Shown: positions 47,793-64,000 of the stretch, in pieces
Position numbering within the stretch: the first letter of the stretch is position 1
Layout: every line of letters starts with the position of its first letter
Translations under genes and position numbers: made by a program
Notes under the pieces: model-generated
What the model was told of the DNA's origin: nothing
Databases searched by the model: none
The model's input: the letters and a program-made list of their open reading frames with translations, nothing else
Assembly (NCBI GenBank): GCA_964019165.1
Contig: OZ025277.1
Coordinates: 13,757,482 to 13,821,481, forward strand
DNA length: 64,000 nt
From: Mastigias papua
Lineage: Eukaryota; Cnidaria; Scyphozoa; Rhizostomeae; Mastigiidae
Direction: 5' to 3'

Positions 47793-50700
47793 ATGACCGG
47801 TATGTAAAAATGTCTCCGTTATTTATTGATTCATTTATTTCCTTATATGTATATGTAACAATATAAATTAATAAAATTTTATATGTATTCATACACGATA
47901 TCACTGTACCTTCATCATGTACCTTTTGTTGTGATCAGAGTTATCATCACCATCATTCTAACAACCAATATTGTCATCAGCACCTTCATCATTGTTACCA
48001 AAATGATAATCATATTCATCATTTTAATCATCATCATTATCGTCATCACTCTTATCATCATTATTTATTATGTCTCTAGACACAAGTTTTTATAGCAATT
48101 CTTGATTTTTCGCCGAACTTTAATATTCTTACATTTTAAATTTGAGCCAAAAATTGTTCTTAAATTATTTTTGAATTTCAGCGATTTTGAGCATTAGTAA
48201 TCGTGTAGACAATATTCTCATACTAAAAATGTATAACGGACACTTCCAGAAGAGTCTCCGAGTAGCATTATAGCATAATGACTCCCAGACCGGATCGGTG
48301 GAACTCACATTTTGTTTGTTTCCTAAAGAAAACTCAAGCAACCAAGAATCTAAGCTTGATGAAGCTTGACCCTCGCATTATTCTTAGATTATTTTTAGAT
48401 TCCAACGATTTTGAGCTATAATATTTTTATTGACTATTTTCCCGTAACAACGTATGTATTCTGTTCTCTTTTTTCTCTGTATTCTTCTATGAATGCAAAT
48501 TATGACTTTGGGAATCACAGTCTTGCTATAAGTCGTGCGATGAGGACGACGACAAAAAAGACATTTTCAATCCATTTGATCAAGAATGATGACTAGGACA
48601 AATATATATTGCTAAGGCCTAAAAATAGCGACAAAACCGTTGATAGCGGCAAAACCATTGAACGTTTCGACTCTAGCTAGAGACATCATCAGTACTAAAC
48701 TAGGGGCGACGGGCCATGGATAAAAGGAAAATTGCTGATAAACAAAAACATCCAATGAACATAATAGCACGAAGATAAATATATACTAGACTTTAAATCG
48801 GATGCTCTTACTTTTCTGTTATTACAATAGCCTCTATGAGTAAAGATTATATTATGATATCATGTTATGTTTTGCCATGAGATACGATATAGCCTTCCTT
48901 AACTACCGTCTTTTTGCAGCGTGCCACATTCTATTTGCTTTAGTCGCAATATGTACACAAGTTAAAATTTATAAAGCTGGCACATTGAGTGTGGATAAAA
49001 TCAAGACAGATCGTAAGTAGTAAGTTTCCTACCTCACTCCCTTTTATACTATACCGCCGCTCGGCGTCCTAACCTACAGCTTTTATTGACTGGCAGGGTA
49101 GCTATGGTTTAAGAACTTAGCATGAACTGAAACAGAATACTAAATAGTGCTTGAAGCAAAATTTTTGTCTATAATTTAGGTTGTTTATAACTATTTCTAT
49201 TTTATTGTCATCAGTGTTTTCTCTTGTAAGTAGTTAGCCTTCATTACCATCTCTTGCTTGTTAAATAGCCAACTGTAAATGAAGAGATCATACCATATAT
49301 CGTACCATATCCATATATCATATCATATATCATATCATATATCATATCATATCATATCATATCATATCATATCATATCATATCATATCATATCATATCAT
49401 ATCATATCATATCATATCATATCATATCATATATCATATCATATCATATGTAGATAACTGCGATATGTTAAAATGTGTTGTTTGTATTAAATATACTAAT
49501 GGTAATTGTGATGATTTTGTGATTGACTCTCATTGGCAGTTGGTGGGGGAGAATGTGTCGATTCAGAAGACTGCAACAACTACGGAGTATGCAAAGTGGT
49601 GCCAAAGCAGAAAGGAAGTTGCTGCTGCGCAATTGGCTATTCTGGTCGACACTGTGCAGGTGAGTGCTTATTAAACCGATGAGTTTGTAGATGATACTTG
49701 CACCTGATCTATCCTTCTCGTGTTTTCCATACGTCAGAGATCCCAAAGCAAACTCTTCTACAATTTTACAAATTCATAATGACCTGTATCGTGGGTAACT
49801 TCAAAATGCAATTATTGACAAATGTTTGAGGCAACACACCAATACTTTCGCTTAAGTTTGCGAACTGCTTTAGAAAAACGGAACCTGCATCAGAGGCATA
49901 GTGAAGCAGGATGCTTTTTATTTGCTTGAGAGGTAGTGCAGTATCCTCAACTTTCGAAAAAGCCATCATTGATGTGTTTTTATCGGTGGGATCCTAAGTA
50001 ATGTAGATAGGATACTGGTAGTTTTGACAGTTACCAGGTGATAATGCGCCTCCGTATCTAGAAAACTGTAGGTGATGGCTTTTTGGTAAGCTTTTCTGTT
50101 ACACTGATGTGTCAAAGCATTACATTAGCTCGGGATATCATTTAATTTTGAAATAGATGCAAAATTATTCATTTGCTACTTTACTTATTTATTTGCAAAT
50201 TCTACCTTGAAGATTCTGAATAGAGCAGTTCGTTTTCTAGCTCTTTCTTACTTTTAATTCTCTATGCCAGTGGCGTTGCCAGACAAAATATGCTAGGGTG
50301 GACCCTGCTTCAGGAATTTTTAGTGATCACTTGCTCCAGAGGGTTGGAGAGCATAGACAACACCCTTTTTTGCAAAAATTGCCCTTTGTATGATCCAAAA
50401 TTCCTATATACAATGCCTCACGGTTTTATTTTACTATGGAAGTTTCCTATTACCGGTAATGTTAAAAGTATCCAACAGGGAGTCCTGTTCCATTTTATAA
50501 GTCAGATATCTTTCGATGCTAATTTTCATTTTAGCATTCCAAATAATTTTCAGATACGGATGCCCTCAAATACGTATTTCAACAAACTTCAAAGGATTAG
50601 GGAATCGATCTCTGGGCAAACTGGAGTGGACACGTCCAACATAGTCCACCCCCGTGGCGACGCCATTGCTCCATGCCTGACATTTTGCTTCCTTTTCTCT

Positions 50701-53700
50701 TGTAGTCAAGTCGAAAGATACTGGCAGACTGTGGAGTAACACTCGTATGAACAGGAGAAAGGCATCAGCCAAAGGAGGGAAACGTACGAATGTGATTTCA
50801 TCAGAATTGAAGCGAAAACTTGAATATGAGCCAAGTTCAAACATCTTTGGTCTAACTCCAGGTGCTTTAACAGAAGCGGACATTTCTTTTGTTATATACA
50901 ATCCAGCCAAGAGAGTTTACATGTTCGTGTCTCATGATCTGAGGGAGGCCGGTAAAAGTGAACCATACGTTGAAGCGAGAGACGACAAGTTTGGATCGAG
51001 AAACATTTTTAAGTTCATTCGAATTCCTGGATCAGATGGGAAGTTTTACATTCATTGTTTAGATCAGAACAAGTATCTGCATGCCTCCCAGGCTAGTAAG
51101 GGTATTATAAAGTACTGGAAGGCGAATCTGCTTGCTGCTTCAGAGATTCCAAGCGATGCACAGGATAAAAAGGGCTTTATCTTCCAATTCGAGGATGATG
51201 ATGGTGATGGATTGTTCACGATTAGAAATAGGAACCAATATGTCTATGTATCCGAGCACGTGGTCGGTATTCCTCCCAGCAGGCTTGTCAAATTGGCACC
51301 CAAGAACGACCTTGATGGGCTTGACTCTAAATACTTTCAATTCGCATTGAAATACGTAAGTTTGTTGCAATCTTTGCTGGTTTTTTCTGTTGTTGTAGCT
51401 GTGTTTCAGTATTGCTATCAGTTGAGAAACTTGTTATCCACATCCTTTGATTCTAAGCAACAATGGTCTTGATTCTCTTGACCGCAATTCCATGGACTTT
51501 ATGGCCTCTTATCGATTTTCTGTATCACTCTGTTCCAATATTTATTCCCATTTATTCAGCTTTTTAGTTACGGTCTCATTATGGGAGGTATGATGAGTAT
51601 AGCATACCTTCCCTAATATGTTCTCTTCTGCCCCTATTGTGTGTTTTGATTTCTTTTTTTGATATTGGCTATTACAACAGACTAAAAACTCTTACTGTAG
51701 CAACTGTTTTATCATCGTCAACTTACTTCTAAAGGCTATTTGATATGAAGTATTCCGCAAAAGACACAGAAAATCGAATCGACAGTTATTATATATATTG
51801 CATTCTCCTTGGAGGGTAGATTACCCTATTTACGACAAAAAATGTAAATCATAGACGTAAGGGAGATAAAAGACGACTTTGCCTTGGCTTAAGAGCAGTA
51901 TGTACTAAATAAGAGTGGTATATTTGCTACTGATGTAGGCAGAATTGGCAGCAGATCGTGAGGAACGCAACATAGTAATCTTCCGGCATCTGATTCAGAC
52001 AGGCACAGTTACAGCACTGCATTTTATTGATTGGATCATGTTATTTCTTTTTCTACGATTTTTAGTACATTTTTATCTTTTTAAACCTAGAAAGTATGGA
52101 AAATATATCATTTATTAACAAACGTTTACATACTCTGTCTCTTAAAGTTGACAGAAAAGATTCTGGTGCCGGTTGCTCATTTTTCTCTGCCTCTTTGATT
52201 CGTTAATCTCTTTTCAGGAACATATACGCATGTGCATTTTTATACCTATTTTCGATATCTGATTGCAGCCAGTTTCCAACATAGAGTTCAAAGTTACCGG
52301 AAGTAAGAAGCCTGTATTCAGTCCGCTGACCCTAGTCGATGGTATACAGACAAGGAAAATCTGTTACAAAGGTACTGATAAGGATACAGAAACTCAGTCG
52401 ACAAGCGTAGAATACGTTGAGGAATTAACTGACGTGCGAGAATACTCAAAAGCAGAAGGATTTCTTTTCAATACTGCAACTACTCAATTCAAAGGTAGGA
52501 GGATTCGCAGATGAATATCAACTAAAGGTGCCTGTAAGATGAGATGGCAAGGGACAAAGCCAGTCATTAAGAAATGTGCTTTGGGTATTTATCATAGTTT
52601 GTAACCAGTCCTTTCCCTTTCGGAAAGGACTACTCTTTTGCTATATTTTAACTTCCAGGAAGGAAATTCAGTTAAACCCCGTTAAGTTGTACCCTGGATA
52701 AGTCGGACTTTCGCTTAGCCGGACTGATTTCTTATTCCCCTTGGGTTCACTCCAACTTATTAAAACACTCGGTTGACTCGGATATTCAGTAACTCGGACC
52801 AATTTCCATTCTCCTTGAGAGTCCAACATAACGGGATTCTACTGTACTCTATTGTCAGTGTAGTCTGTTGTTCTCCTTCCCCGTCGTGGATAGCAGAAGT
52901 GTTTTTCAATGATTGAAGGATACATTTGACATCTTTTTTGGAACCTATATCTTGCAGTCTTAACTATGGACATCTCTGAAGATAGTAAATACGTCTCATG
53001 TTAATCAGGGTTGTGTTATTGCTGGCTTACTCACAATTTCTGATTAGCTCAATGGTGCTTTTGCTTTCGAATGAAAGCGAGGCAAGAATCGGTTGAATTT
53101 CAGGACTAATTAAGTGAAATTGTGTCATTAGAGTCGATGATTGTCATTAGAGTTATTTCCATCACCATGGATGGAAGGATGAAACCTTTCTTGTCTGATT
53201 TTTATAGCTTACTCAGCTGACTTTGCTAGCTTCTTAGTATCAAGTTATTTGCAGTCAGTAGATTGCCTCCTTGAACGCAGTACATGTTCAGAAATGCGTA
53301 TATTTTTGATTCGTGGCATGTGTTGGAAACTAACTGAGGCTTAAGCTTAAGATCTGATATACGTCCTAACTGTATATTGTATCCTTCCTATGAAACAAAC
53401 CCTCTACTTCTCATAACGAGGCCGGAGATCACGTATTGCACTTAAAATCCTCCAATCGTTTTACCAATGGACTTATTCTGGCATTGGTTTACCTTTTCTA
53501 TTAGTTTTCTTGCCTTTGCAGCTACGCGCGCTTGTGTGTTTTCGCTCATATATTCTCAAACAACAGGGAGCATACCATGTCAATCTTGGCTAGGATGTAC
53601 ATTTTCTCTCATTTTATGCTAACTTATAACTGAGTTTTTCATTAGGCCAGCTTTCTTAATCTCTTCAGATTGTCTGAAGTTTTTAGCGTACAATCTTTCT

Positions 53701-54302
53701 TCTGTTTTTGTGATATGTTAGCAACCACTTTTATGATGCAACCCATTGCAGAAGAAGAACGTTGACAATCAGATATCAGTCAAATAAAACAATAATATGA
53801 TATGTTGTATGGTGCACACTATTTTGTAAATAGATAGGCCCCATTAATGTCTTGTGTTATGATAGAAATCACATGTAGTAAAGAGGCTTTCTTTGTATTG
53901 AAGCCAGTAGGGGCCTACTTGATGCGGAGGCATAACCTAGATGGAGGCTTACTTAGCAGGCTCGTTTGAGTTTGTGTGTCTTACTGTAAGCAGTATCTTT
54001 GTTTTGTTCCAGATCTATTTGGTACAGAGTTATTCACCCATTCAGGTTCGGAATTTGAAACGATCTTTAAAGCCAACACTAGATCAGAGATTCTGAAAAT
54101 CAAAGTCAATAAATGTGCGTGTGTGAAGATCACATTCAAGAACATGCAATATCGACAGCCATATGAATTTCTAGCGAGGACTAGCGGGAATAAAACAATA
54201 CATTCGAAAGGTTTTATCAAAGGGGAAAGCAATTATGATTTTCAAGTTAACTCGGATGTTTTTGATCATCGAGAGTTTTTTAAATGCCCAAACGAGACTT
54301 GA
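47793..54302 (+). CDS. Secreted EGF / beta-trefoil-like / aerolysin-like protein, copy 1
   Basis: Six exons in continuous phase, 461 residues: 47793-47799 (ATG plus four bases), 48920-49012, 49540-49659, 50706-51355, 52269-52494, 54013-54302. Residues 1-20 form a signal peptide. Residues 34-73 are one EGF module with cysteines 39, 45, 51, 61, 63 and 72 plus an extra Cys62, on a symmetric 1-1 exon. A basic linker precedes a domain (about 110-290) with three spaced repeats of the form F-x-I-x5-Y-(L/V)-x-(A/V)-S (about 135-149, 187-201, 243-257), as in beta-trefoils, and a DxDxDG loop at 237-242. The last two exons (291-461) are beta-rich and end in the pattern KIKVNKC...ITFKNM...GFIKGESNYDFQV, resembling the C-terminal strand pattern of aerolysin/natterin-type pore-forming modules. 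The first exon is the least certain. Domain calls come from pattern, not alignment. Confidence 0.75.
47935..48070. repeat. Imperfect (ATC)n-rich tract
   Basis: A trinucleotide-rich region (tcatcatcatt, cgtcatcac and variants), interrupted, in the first intron of copy 1. Confidence 0.75.
49300..49449. repeat. (ATCAT)n pentamer microsatellite
   Basis: About 30 pentamer units, almost uninterrupted, in the intron just upstream of the EGF exon of copy 1. It creates an artefactual open frame of repeated HIISY that is not a gene. Confidence 0.95.
50268..50668. mobile_element. hAT-type MITE, 401 bp, in copy 1 intron 3
   Basis: Left end CAGTGGCGTTGCCAG and right end (reverse strand) CAATGGCGTCGCCACGG form imperfect terminal inverted repeats. 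Flanking octamers ctctatgc (50260-50267) and ctccatgc (50669-50676) match at seven of eight, a hAT-type target duplication. Its right end is only 37 bp from the start of the trefoil exon, so it sits across the likely branch-point region. Confidence 0.75.
52669..52844. mobile_element. Tc1/mariner pogo-like MITE, 176 bp
   Basis: Left end CAGTTAAACCCCGTTAAGTTG and right end (reverse strand) CAGTAGAATCCCGTTATGTTG are imperfect inverted repeats of the pogo/Tigger style, with internal repeats of the gtcggac/ctcggac type. The right flank is ta; the left flank is tt, so the TA target duplication has decayed. It lies in the intron between the last two exons of copy 1. Confidence 0.65.
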
Positions 54303-54561
54303 TTGGCCAGCAGTGCGAAAATAAGAGACTATTCTGTATACTTGTGTGATGCATCGTACCAAAGGTGAATCTAGCAGGGGTTTCAAGGAGGTTTTTTGAT
54401 CTGGCCTTGTGGTTAGAGCCTATGTTTTGATGATGGTAAACTCATCGGAACTCTGAGCCTTTGGATGCTTATGGGAAGATGAGATAGGATGGACACGGCT
54501 CAGGAAACTGCATACAACTTCACAACGATAATATTTATAACTTGACGAAATAACTGACAGA

Positions 54562-54567
54562 AATAAA
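54562..54567 (+). terminator. Polyadenylation signal AATAAA for copy 1
   Basis: Canonical hexamer 260 bp after the stop codon of the first EGF/trefoil gene; a plausible 3' end. Confidence 0.5.
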
Positions 54568-57530
54568 ATTGAATTGATAGCAGTTTTACCTAAAGAATAT
54601 ATAGAAACTTGGTTACAACAACTGCATTATAATTTAGCTTACCACTTTACCTCAAGGCTGAAGTTTACAACAGCTGATCACATGAATTTCTGAAGTTAGT
54701 GCGAGCTGCATTCGCGAGTACAGATTCACGTTTCCAATATGTTGCCTACACTCATATTAAAAGAGTTAGCTCCTTATACAAACAATTCTAAAATATGATG
54801 TTGAAAACCACATCAAAAGAGGCATTATGAGATATTTGCTTATATTCCAAGGATTTTTTTTGGATGCTATGCATCTTGCTTTGATTTCCGTTGGGTATGG
54901 TTGCGTAATTTGTCAGTTAGTTCAAGATACTGGTTCTATCATCTACGGAGCGTCATATCAGATGAATGAATAAATATATAACCGTATAAGTGATAGCATT
55001 ATGATATAATTTGAGTTATTCAAAGTTGTTTTTTCTATACTTTTCATATAGATATGCTAATTGTGATCACCTATTCACAACAAATACTTAAATACTAAGA
55101 GCTTTGAAAAAGCTTAGACATATACACAAAATGTTATTTTTATTTGTAAATTTTACGAGTGCACACTTCTATACTCGATGTTTTCGAATTTTCTTAAAGA
55201 GATTGCAGAGGGATTCAGTTTTAATGTCTATATGCAAGCAGTTCCATTGAATACTGCCACGATAACTTTGCTTTCATTTCCATACCAAACAGTGTTCGTT
55301 GTGAGAGAGGTAAGGGATGATTAGAGATGATTAGATAACTGTACCGATAACTTCTAACGTTAAACACCCATCTTTAACATTCGTTACCAACCCTATTAGT
55401 GTTCAACATTCATGCCAATATCAATAAAATGAAGTGAAGAGAATTTCCACCTGTTTTCTGATCAATTATCCGTATAGCTGTTGGTCTCGGTTCAAAGCTC
55501 GGGTCTGCTTAAATTATGTGCTACTTGCTATGTAATTCAGAACATATTTACTTTCAGTAAATACATAACATGTCGTGTCGTGTAGTTATGGGTTTCTTTA
55601 TGTGTGTCATTACTAGGTGTCTATTAGCAAGGCAGGGTGGCTGTATATAGCAAATAGTTTTTACTGGCCAAACTACAGCAATGTGAAAGTTTAGGTAGGT
55701 TATATGGAATACTAGGTTGATGACTTTATTAGTGTAAGCGATCATTGTAATCGCAGACTTATCACATGATACAAGTATACTTTTGAAAAAACGATATTAT
55801 TCTTCTAGGCCTTTAGTAAGGTATATCAACGATAGATATCTTCTAGCTTGAATAAGCGTTCTCCCTTGAACAAACACGTCCATCATGTGAACACCCTTCT
55901 GTAAAAAGCGCTTTTTATATACACTGTCCTCTGCGTATTTAAGGAAATACCTGGATGCTGCAGAGATGCAACAAATCCTTTCTGCTGCGAATTGGCAGTG
56001 TGAAATCGAAGGCGCTACTGGTAAGTTCAATCCCCAGTAGACACTGATTTTTGCAGAGTAGTATGCATCCTCAATAGCCATACAAATGTTAAATGTCATG
56101 TTCCTCAATGCCATACAAATGTCAATTTTAATATTAAAAAAGGCTTGTGCTATGCAAATTTTGGATATTTTCTTCCATTACACTATTATCTACATCTGAA
56201 TAGGACATATTACTAGTATTTCATACGCACGAGTTTGGAGACGGACAACTCGATTTAGTGAGATATTAATCTTGTCAATTCCGTTCAAAATTCGATATAT
56301 GTAATATAGAAAGGAATGCAATTAAGAATAAGTGAGTATTGAGTGGTGAGTAGTGAGCAGTGAGTTGTGAGTAGTGATTAGATTGAGAAGACAAGGAGAG
56401 TGGAGAGCGATATTGGGAGTCATTAGATACAACTGTTCCATCTCAATTTTTCACTGGTCACTTCTATCTTATGTTTCATTGTTAGTAATCAGCCTTATTT
56501 CGGTGTATTTTCTAAATTTCAGGCTGCAAATATGTATCATCCTTTTACCTTTGGTCTGTAACTGCGGAAAAGCTGCTGACTCAGGGTAAGCAACAGTTGA
56601 AATGATTGCAATGAACTGCAAAATACAAACACCGTAGGAATTATTTCATTTTCATATTTCTTTTTACTTTTGCCTAATTGATTTCGCTGATTCTCATAAA
56701 GCAATTCAATGCCTAAATAAATGTAAAATATTAAATTTAGTTACACACGCGATCTGCGCATTAGGTAGTGTTTCTTCAGGCTAACTACTTTGTGAATTAG
56801 GGAGGCAAGTTCCACCTTGTCTTCTTTATTTCACTATTATTCCCAACAGGCACCCATTTGCTGTTGCGTGGATATCAGGGGAGTACCCAAGCTATCGCCT
56901 AACTCGTCGTGCCCCGAGCCATAAACCTTGCAACTGGCAGACTAGGGCTCTAGCCACTCACCTATATATCCATCGAAACATAAAATCTGGAAGCATGAAG
57001 ATCTGCAAAAATCACGCAATTGATTCTGTACTAGGGCTTACAAGCTTTTCATCAAAGCAAGAAATAAAAACTTGTTTTTATCTAAACTGAAATTGTGATA
57101 TAAACTTCCCAGCAATAAAATAATCGAACAAAAAGCGAGTATAGGTTACTTTTTCCATCGACAAAGAATCTTAGGCCGTAATGTTGTAGTCTTCAGGGTA
57201 GAACCTTGGAAAAGAAATGTTAGGGCTAGCCTCTCACCCTTCCCAACGGCATATGTCACCAGCCTGATTAGGTGCGTAATGTGGATACTATGTGCGAACA
57301 TAGAGGGTATTCAGGTGTATATCTGACTTGCATCTTTCGCATTGCAGGTTAATTAGAGTATGATCTGGGTTATTGCACTTGTGCCAAATTCCGTAACCAA
57401 CAAGGCCCTATTGTTTAAAGCTCAATGGGCCATGGCAGAGGTATGCTATAAAAGTGATTACCTCCAGCATTGTTTGTTACTTCATCGTGCATTTCATTGT
57501 AGCCGTGGATCACATGATATCGAAGTCAAA
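54568..57530. other. Intergenic stretch between the tandem copies
   Basis: AT-rich DNA with one minus-strand SINE near 56.9 kb. A pyrimidine tract with acceptor at 57502 and an open context before the copy 2 ATG suggest a short 5' untranslated exon at 57503-57530. A hydrophobic open stretch at about 56522-56586 looks like a signal-peptide exon but has no partner. Confidence 0.45.
56841..56972 (-). mobile_element. tRNA-derived SINE, minus strand, degenerate
   Basis: On the minus strand the head reads ggtgagtggctagagcc and the body caacagcaaatgggtgcctg, matching the SINE at 32.5 kb (ggtgagtggccaagtgg; cagcagcaaatggatacctg). The middle is diverged and the B box is poor. Confidence 0.55.

Positions 57531-64000
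<6,470 letters not shown>

Noticed and set aside
49279..49674. ORF with repeated HIISY as a gene start for the EGF protein
   Set aside because: It arises from the (ATCAT)n array and enters the EGF exon in the wrong frame, so the EGF cysteines are not read.
56374..56589. Hydrophobic ORF as a third EGF/trefoil gene start
   Set aside because: It looks like a signal peptide (LQICIILLPLVCNC), but its phase differs from the conserved 93-bp exon and no EGF exon follows before copy 2.

Overview
This is animal nuclear DNA: AT-rich, intron-rich (GT-AG introns in consistent phases), with long microsatellites, SINE/LINE/hAT relics and metazoan single-copy genes. I read it as a marine invertebrate, most likely a cnidarian or another early-branching animal. 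That is inference from gene content and repeat style; no single sequence fixes the species. No ribosomal RNA, CRISPR array or prokaryotic feature is present.

Layout. 1-8.9 kb holds the 5' half of TMX1 (minus strand), which diverges from an intronless HMG20A-type chromatin gene, followed by an intronless mitochondrial sulfite oxidase (SUOX). 8.9-15.9 kb is a complete eight-exon NEK2 kinase gene; its fourth intron hides a 66-residue ORF for a small secreted cysteine peptide. 18.2-18.5 kb is SMIM12 (minus). 22.7-38.7 kb is a complete 22-exon FBXO11 gene (F-box, right-handed beta-helix repeats, UBR zinc finger, 862 residues by my splicing). Its third intron holds an unexplained in-phase terminal-exon candidate with its own polyadenylation signal. 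40.9-45.3 kb has a two-exon candidate gene of unknown identity, a dead LINE and an intronless, divergent rhodopsin-class GPCR (minus).

47.8-64 kb is the most interesting part. Two tandem genes share the same exon plan (7, 93, 120 and about 640 bp, then 226 and 290 bp in the first). Each encodes a signal peptide, one EGF module and a beta-trefoil-like domain with a DxDxDG loop; the first copy also shows a C-terminal region resembling the pore-forming module of the aerolysin/natterin superfamily. The second copy runs off the right edge. If the C-terminal call holds, this is a family of secreted EGF plus lectin-like plus beta-pore-forming proteins that I do not recognise as a described architecture.

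The last 4 kb before the final exon is a repeat nest: four (AT)n arrays, a tRNA-derived SINE head, a 30-bp GC-rich minisatellite with an inverted junction, a LINE tail and a 742-bp inverted repeat carrying hammerhead-ribozyme-like cores. Three hAT-type MITEs with recognisable 8-bp target duplications are scattered through the window.

The housekeeping genes (redox folding, chromatin, sulfite detoxification, centrosome kinase, ubiquitin ligase) show no sign of acting as a pathway; they look like ordinary neighbours. Exon boundaries were assigned by eye from splice consensus, phase arithmetic and remembered family sequence, not by alignment software.
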